Of a DNA stretch of 26,688 nt, positions 23,016 through 26,688 are shown piece by piece (position 1 is the first letter of the stretch; each line of letters starts with the position of its first letter). The translations under genes were made by a program, and so were the position numbers. Origin of the DNA: an uncultured Treponema sp. (lineage in GTDB: Bacteria > Spirochaetota > Spirochaetia > Treponematales > Treponemataceae); assembly GCA_937893155.1 (NCBI GenBank), contig CALBGU010000016.1:1-26688 (forward strand). Direction: 5' to 3'. The notes under the pieces are model-generated. The model was not told the origin of the DNA and did not search any database. It was given only the letters and a program-made list of their open reading frames with translations.

Positions 23016-23040
23016 TATAATGAGATTTTTAAGGAGGAAG
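23016..23040 (+). promoter_or_regulatory. -10 box and ribosome-binding site of the sensor kinase gene
   Basis: TATAAT (23016-23021) is a perfect -10 hexamer, with a T-rich stretch but no clear -35 upstream. AAGGAGGAAG (23031-23040) follows and is three bases before GTG 23044, which decides the start. The predicted leader is under 20 bases. Confidence 0.6.
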
Positions 23041-23043
23041 ATT

Positions 23044-24771
23044 GTGGCGCTTTCGTTTTCGCGGCGACTTCTTTTGATGTTTATTCTTTCGAGCGTGCTG
23101 CCGTTGTTTTTGCTTTCGGGCGTGTTTGCGCAAATTGGGCGGGCAATCGTGGAGAAAAATGCAAGGCGGCTGCAAGCGCAGGCGACCGCGGACGTTTCGC
23201 AGTCTATCGCGCGTGAAATCCAGAGCGCCCGTGCCTTCGCCGAAGAACTTGCCTGCCGTGCCGATGTGCTTTCGTGGTGCGCAGGGACGATGGCGGGCGA
23301 GAGCGAGTTTATCTCGGATTTGTTTCAATTTATTGCAAAAAATCAGCCGAACGGCTCTGAAGTATATGTGATTTCCGATAATAAACATAAGACGATTTCG
23401 CGTTCGAGCGTGCCGAGCGAATACGCGGACGGCATTTTTCGCGATTGGGGCGTGCTTCACAAAGCCAGAACCGAGAGCGGCACGGTGCTTTTTTCGCACC
23501 CGCACAAAAACGGCGCGGCGGTGGCGATTGCCGTCCACGCGGGAGATGCGGGGATTGTCATCGTGGATATTTTGAGGGAACGGTTTGCGGCACTTTTTTC
23601 GCCGATTGCCCAAAAAGGTTCGTTCACCGATTTTTTTGTGTACGATGAAAGCGGGTGCATTGCTTTTTCGCCGTATGTGCCGAGCGCAGAGGGACTGTTT
23701 GTGTTTGACGAAATGGCAAGCCGTCTGCACGGAAAAAAGAGCATTGCGGCAAAAATCCTCGGCACGCCGTTTACTGCCGAATCGTTTTGTGCGGAGAACA
23801 GCGGCGCAAATTACACGAAGGATTTGCTTTTGATGGCGATTTTTACGGCGGCAATCGCGTCGGTGTTTGCGCTGTTATTTTCGGCGTTTGTGTCGCGGCA
23901 AATCGCAGAGCCAGTGCAAAATCTTGCGCGCTCGTTTGAAAAAGCGGAAAGCGGCGATTTATCGGTGCAGTGCGAAAAGCCTAAGGGCAGTCTTGCCACC
24001 GAAGATATGGTGAGCCTTATTGAGCGATTCAACAAAATGGTGCAGAAAATTGCGCTGTTGACCGAAAGCCGCGTGGAGCAAGAACGGCTTTTGCGGGTGT
24101 CGGAAATAAAAAATCTGCAAGCGCAAATCAGCCCGCATTTTTTGTATAACACGCTCAATTCCATAAAGGCGATGGCAAAGCTCAAGGGCGAAAAGGGGAT
24201 TGCCAAAATGGTTACGAGTTTGGGCTCGTTGTTGCACGACGGATTTTCGCCGCAGGAGGATTCTTGTGTTGATTTTTGTTCCATCGAAAAATCGCTGGAG
24301 CTGATTCATCATTATTTTTACATTGAAACAATGCGCTGGCAGGACAAATTTTCGTTCGAGGAGCATATCAATCCTGACATCTTGCCGTATCCGATTCCTC
24401 GGCTCGTTTTGCAGCCGATTGTGGAAAATGCGCTGGTGCACGGTTTGGAGGAAAAAAGCACGCACGGCACGCTGACCATACGCGGTGATTTTGAAACGCT
24501 TGCAAACGGCAAAACCGACATCGTGCTGCAGGTGATTGACGACGGCGTTGGAATGAGCGAGGCTGTTTTGCGGGCAATCAAAGAAAATCGGCGGGAGGCG
24601 CTTTCGACTTCCAGCGGCATTGCGATTTCCAACACGTCGCGGCGGCTGAAATTGCTCTACGGCGAATCGTATGCGCTCAAAATCGCGAGCAAAAAGGGGG
24701 AAGGAACGAGCGTAACAATCCGATTACCAAAAGGGGAAAAAAATGACAAAAGTGCTTATTGTGGAAGATGA
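23044..24771 (+). CDS. YesM-type sensor histidine kinase
   Basis: A 575-residue membrane kinase. The first membrane helix spans about residues 8-30, an extracytoplasmic sensor region about 31-258, the second helix about 260-284, then a HAMP domain (about 285-340). The His_kinase domain has LQAQISPHFLYNTLNSI, with the phosphorylated His at about 365, and the ATPase domain has VLQPIVENALVHGLE (near 460) and DDGVGM. This is the LytS/YesM class of kinase. GTG 23044 is preferred over ATG 23020 for its ribosome site. The gene overlaps the response regulator by 29 bp, a clear operon. YesM/YesN pairs often govern carbohydrate transport or hydrolysis genes, but no such transporter lies here. Confidence 0.93.
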   Translation: MALSFSRRLLLMFILSSVLPLFLLSGVFAQIGRAIVEKNARRLQAQATADVSQSIAREIQSARAFAEELACRADVLSWCAGTMAGESEFISDLFQFIAKNQPNGSEVYVISDNKHKTISRSSVPSEYADGIFRDWGVLHKARTESGTVLFSHPHKNGAAVAIAVHAGDAGIVIVDILRERFAALFSPIAQKGSFTDFFVYDESGCIAFSPYVPSAEGLFVFDEMASRLHGKKSIAAKILGTPFTAESFCAENSGANYTKDLLLMAIFTAAIASVFALLFSAFVSRQIAEPVQNLARSFEKAESGDLSVQCEKPKGSLATEDMVSLIERFNKMVQKIALLTESRVEQERLLRVSEIKNLQAQISPHFLYNTLNSIKAMAKLKGEKGIAKMVTSLGSLLHDGFSPQEDSCVDFCSIEKSLELIHHYFYIETMRWQDKFSFEEHINPDILPYPIPRLVLQPIVENALVHGLEEKSTHGTLTIRGDFETLANGKTDIVLQVIDDGVGMSEAVLRAIKENRREALSTSSGIAISNTSRRLKLLYGESYALKIASKKGEGTSVTIRLPKGEKNDKSAYCGR

Positions 24772-25567
24772 AAGCCTTGTACGGCGCGATTTGGTGATGA
24801 CAACGCCGTGGGAAGAAATCGGCTGTATTTGCATTGGCGGCGTTTCGAGCGGAAAAGAGGCGATAGAAGTCATCAAAAGCGAAAAAATTGACATCGTGAT
24901 TACTGACATTCGTATGCCCGAGATGACGGGGCTGGAACTCACCGAAATCATCAGCGAAATGTGCGCGCTCTCGGTAAACGGGGACGCAATCGAGTGCATA
25001 ATCCTTTCGGGGTATCAGGATTTTGAGTATGCGCGGCAGGCAATGCGCAACGGCGTGCAGGAATATTTGGTCAAGCCGGTGGACGACGATGAGCTTTTGG
25101 AGGCGATAAAACGCGCGAAATCCCGCCTTGAAGCCAAGAACGCAAACTCAAATCTTGCAGGACGCTTGGAAAACCAAGATGAAAGTATGATTATGTTCTT
25201 TAAGGAATACCATTTGGGCGAGCAAAAAAGCCAGAATGCGCATTACGTTGCGCGCGCCATCAAAACCATTACGGAGCGCTACGTCGGCGGTGTTACGGTG
25301 GAGGACGCGGCGGGTGAAATGTCGATTTCTGCGTCGTATTTGAGCCGCGTTTTCAAGAGCGAAACGGGATACACGTTCAATGATTATCTAACGAATTACC
25401 GCATAAAAAAAGCGCTGGAACTGCTCAAAAATCCCGACGTAAAAATCTACGAAGCGGCTGACTTGGTGGGCTATTCGGACGCGCGCTATTTTTCGCAGAT
25501 ATTCCACAAATTTACCGGGCTTACCCCGCGCGAGTTCCGCAACAGCGTGATGAAAACCGACAGCTAA
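24743..25567 (+). CDS. YesN-type response regulator with AraC DNA-binding domain
   Basis: A 274-residue cytoplasmic regulator. The receiver domain (about 1-125) has the full set of residues: Glu8-Asp9, phospho-acceptor Asp55 (VITDIRMPEM) and Lys111 (LVKP). After a linker, an AraC-type double helix-turn-helix occupies about residues 170-270 (MSISASYLSRVFKSETG; YEAADLVGYSDARYFSQIFHKFTGLTPREFR). GGGG lies six to nine bases before ATG 24743, inside the end of the kinase gene, so the two are translationally coupled. It is the evident partner of the YesM-type kinase. Its targets cannot be read from the sequence; the divergent hydrogenase gene is a positional candidate only. Confidence 0.95.
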   Translation: MTKVLIVEDESLVRRDLVMTTPWEEIGCICIGGVSSGKEAIEVIKSEKIDIVITDIRMPEMTGLELTEIISEMCALSVNGDAIECIILSGYQDFEYARQAMRNGVQEYLVKPVDDDELLEAIKRAKSRLEAKNANSNLAGRLENQDESMIMFFKEYHLGEQKSQNAHYVARAIKTITERYVGGVTVEDAAGEMSISASYLSRVFKSETGYTFNDYLTNYRIKKALELLKNPDVKIYEAADLVGYSDARYFSQIFHKFTGLTPREFRNSVMKTDS

Positions 25568-25606
25568 CGCATTTTCTGCGCTGAAAACACAAAATGCGCT
25601 GTTTTT
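25568..25606 (+). terminator. Intrinsic terminator after the YesM/YesN operon
   Basis: CGCATTTT (25568-25575) pairs with AAAATGCG (25591-25598) and is followed by CTGTTTTT. It directly follows the stop codon of the response regulator. Confidence 0.7.
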
Positions 25607-25607
25607 C

Positions 25608-25651
25608 AAAAAACGCCCGATGAAATCTTTTTTTTCAGAAAATCATCGGGC
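25608..25651 (-). terminator. Intrinsic terminator of the Asp-rich lipoprotein gene
   Basis: On the minus strand GCCCGATGA (25651-25643) pairs with TCATCGGGC (25623-25615), then G and a run of T (complement of 25608-25613). The loop of 19 bases is large but the stem is perfect. Confidence 0.75.
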
Positions 25652-25681
25652 ATACATTTTAGTTATGAGAGAAACACGCCT

Positions 25682-26611
25682 CTATTGCTGCAATGTGTAA
25701 GTCGTGCCGTAAAATCTATCCTCAGATTCGCCCTGCTCCAATTTGTATGCGGTATTTGTGCTGAGAATTGTGAAATTGCTTGGAAGTGCCGTGAATGTGA
25801 GCGTTACGCTGCTGCCTTTCGTTCCTGTGCCGCTCGTGGTGTATGTGCCTGCCGCCGTGCCGAGCGATGTGTATTCTCCGCTGGATTTTTGGAAAAGCGT
25901 GCCAGAGAATGTGCCGTTGGAGAATGTTGGATATATCTTGTATTTGCTCGAACTCGTAATTTCAAAACCGCCGTCGTCTCCATCAATATAAATGCTTTGT
26001 GATGTGCTAGAATCATAACTGTAATACTCCATATCAACAAAGGTCGGAAGTTCGCCGTCAAAATAATATATCAGCTCAAGGGTTTTCGCGGTGCTGTCGA
26101 TGTCGTATCTGAAAACGAGTTTTGTCGCAAATTCCAAAGCAACTTCTGCGACTTCTTTTTCTAGCTCATCGCCTGAAAGTCCATAATTTGCCATAATAGT
26201 TTTTGCTTCAGCAACACTTGAGTATGAAACATTGTTGCTAGTAGAAAACGACTTCAATCCCAAATACACCAATTTACTGTTTGAATTGTAAGTGTAGTTG
26301 TACGTGTGAACCTGCGTAAACGTTTCTCCGTCGTCATTTCCGTTTTCGGTGAAAGTCGCGGTGCCGTCTGAATTGAAAGTCCACGTGTCCTTTGAGTTTC
26401 CGCTCGAGGAAGTATATGTCCACGATTTACTCGAAAGTTCATTTGTTCCGACCGAACTCGGCAGCGTAGCATACGCGGTTGACGAACTGGAGTTGTCATC
26501 GTCGTCGTCATCGTCGCTGTCGCTGGAGCAAGAAGCGAAGCCGAAAAGCAATGTTGCCGCCAAAAGCAGCGCAACAAACCAACGTGTCTTTGAGGAAAAA
26601 ATCTTTATCAT
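25682..26611 (-). CDS. Asp/Ser-rich N-terminus lipoprotein, beta-barrel-like, unknown function
   Basis: A 309-residue lipoprotein. ATG 26611 is chosen because CGGAGG lies seven bases upstream. The signal ends in FGFASC (Cys28), followed by a low-complexity linker of seven consecutive Asp and a Ser run (residues about 29-45). The mature domain shows alternating beta strands such as SWTYTSSSGNSKDTWTFNSDGTATF, given in part: SWTYTS, DTWTFNSDGTATF, LVYLGL and a closing YKLEQGESEDRFYGTTYTL. This resembles lipocalin-like lipoprotein families common in treponemes, but no exact family is assigned. It is likely surface- or periplasm-exposed. Confidence 0.85.
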   Translation of the reverse strand: MIKIFSSKTRWFVALLLAATLLFGFASCSSDSDDDDDDDNSSSSTAYATLPSSVGTNELSSKSWTYTSSSGNSKDTWTFNSDGTATFTENGNDDGETFTQVHTYNYTYNSNSKLVYLGLKSFSTSNNVSYSSVAEAKTIMANYGLSGDELEKEVAEVALEFATKLVFRYDIDSTAKTLELIYYFDGELPTFVDMEYYSYDSSTSQSIYIDGDDGGFEITSSSKYKIYPTFSNGTFSGTLFQKSSGEYTSLGTAAGTYTTSGTGTKGSSVTLTFTALPSNFTILSTNTAYKLEQGESEDRFYGTTYTLQQ

Positions 26612-26677
26612 AAAAAGACCTCCGAAAAGCGTTCGTTTTAACTGCAAAATCTGTCAGCTTTAAACGAAGGATTAAAA

Positions 26678-26688
26678 ATGACACATTG
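26678..26688 (+). CDS. Possible start of a gene cut by the window edge
   Basis: ATG 26678 is preceded by GAAGG with a seven-base spacer, and the first codons would be Met-Thr-His. Only 11 bases are visible, so this is a suggestion and no product can be named. Confidence 0.2.

Overview
The window most likely comes from an anaerobic, host- or gut-associated spirochaete of the Treponema type (moderate confidence). The reasons are several short-lipobox lipoproteins, a secreted M30-type peptidase, a large chemoreceptor, a group-B-like [FeFe] hydrogenase, AraC-type YesM/YesN signalling, and short dispersed intergenic repeats beginning TGTCATT. No tRNA, rRNA, CRISPR array, transposase or phage gene was seen. 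Nearly all of the DNA is coding.

Layout. (1) 1-183: a 23-bp tandem repeat whose last copy looks like an intrinsic terminator. (2) 184-3826: a CorC/TlyC-like membrane protein (+), a small convergent membrane protein (-), then an overlapping pair (+) made of a membrane protein with a hydrolase-like domain and a Nif3 protein. (3) 3853-13477: a long minus-strand block, in transcription order an IlvY-like LysR regulator, an M30 peptidase lipoprotein, a lipoprotein with a degenerate HD-GYP domain, GlmS, a cytoplasmic rhamnogalacturonan-acetylesterase-like SGNH hydrolase, a divergent glutamine synthetase-like protein, an ANTAR antiterminator and a ZIP metal transporter. (4) 13591-16227 (+): a secreted repeat protein with its own terminator, then tagaturonate reductase UxaB. 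(5) 16288-21049 (-): a TTG-initiated beta-CASP metallo-beta-lactamase RNase-like protein, a perfect 19-bp hairpin, a small secreted protein, a dCache chemoreceptor and a secreted carbohydrate-binding-like protein. (6) 21050-21422: repeats only. (7) 21423-26688: the [FeFe] hydrogenase (-), diverging from a YesM/YesN two-component pair (+), then an Asp-rich lipoprotein (-) and perhaps the first codons of another gene at the edge.

Themes. Hexuronate and pectin use is suggested by UxaB and the RGAE-like esterase. Amide-nitrogen handling is suggested by GlmS, the GS-like protein and the ANTAR regulator in one tight block. The most unusual items are the GS-like protein with two replaced metal-ligand positions, the 19-bp hairpin that buries a Shine-Dalgarno sequence, the lipoprotein/TM/HD-GYP protein with a damaged HD motif, several -10 boxes that sit almost on the start codon, and two tandem arrays whose units form hairpins.
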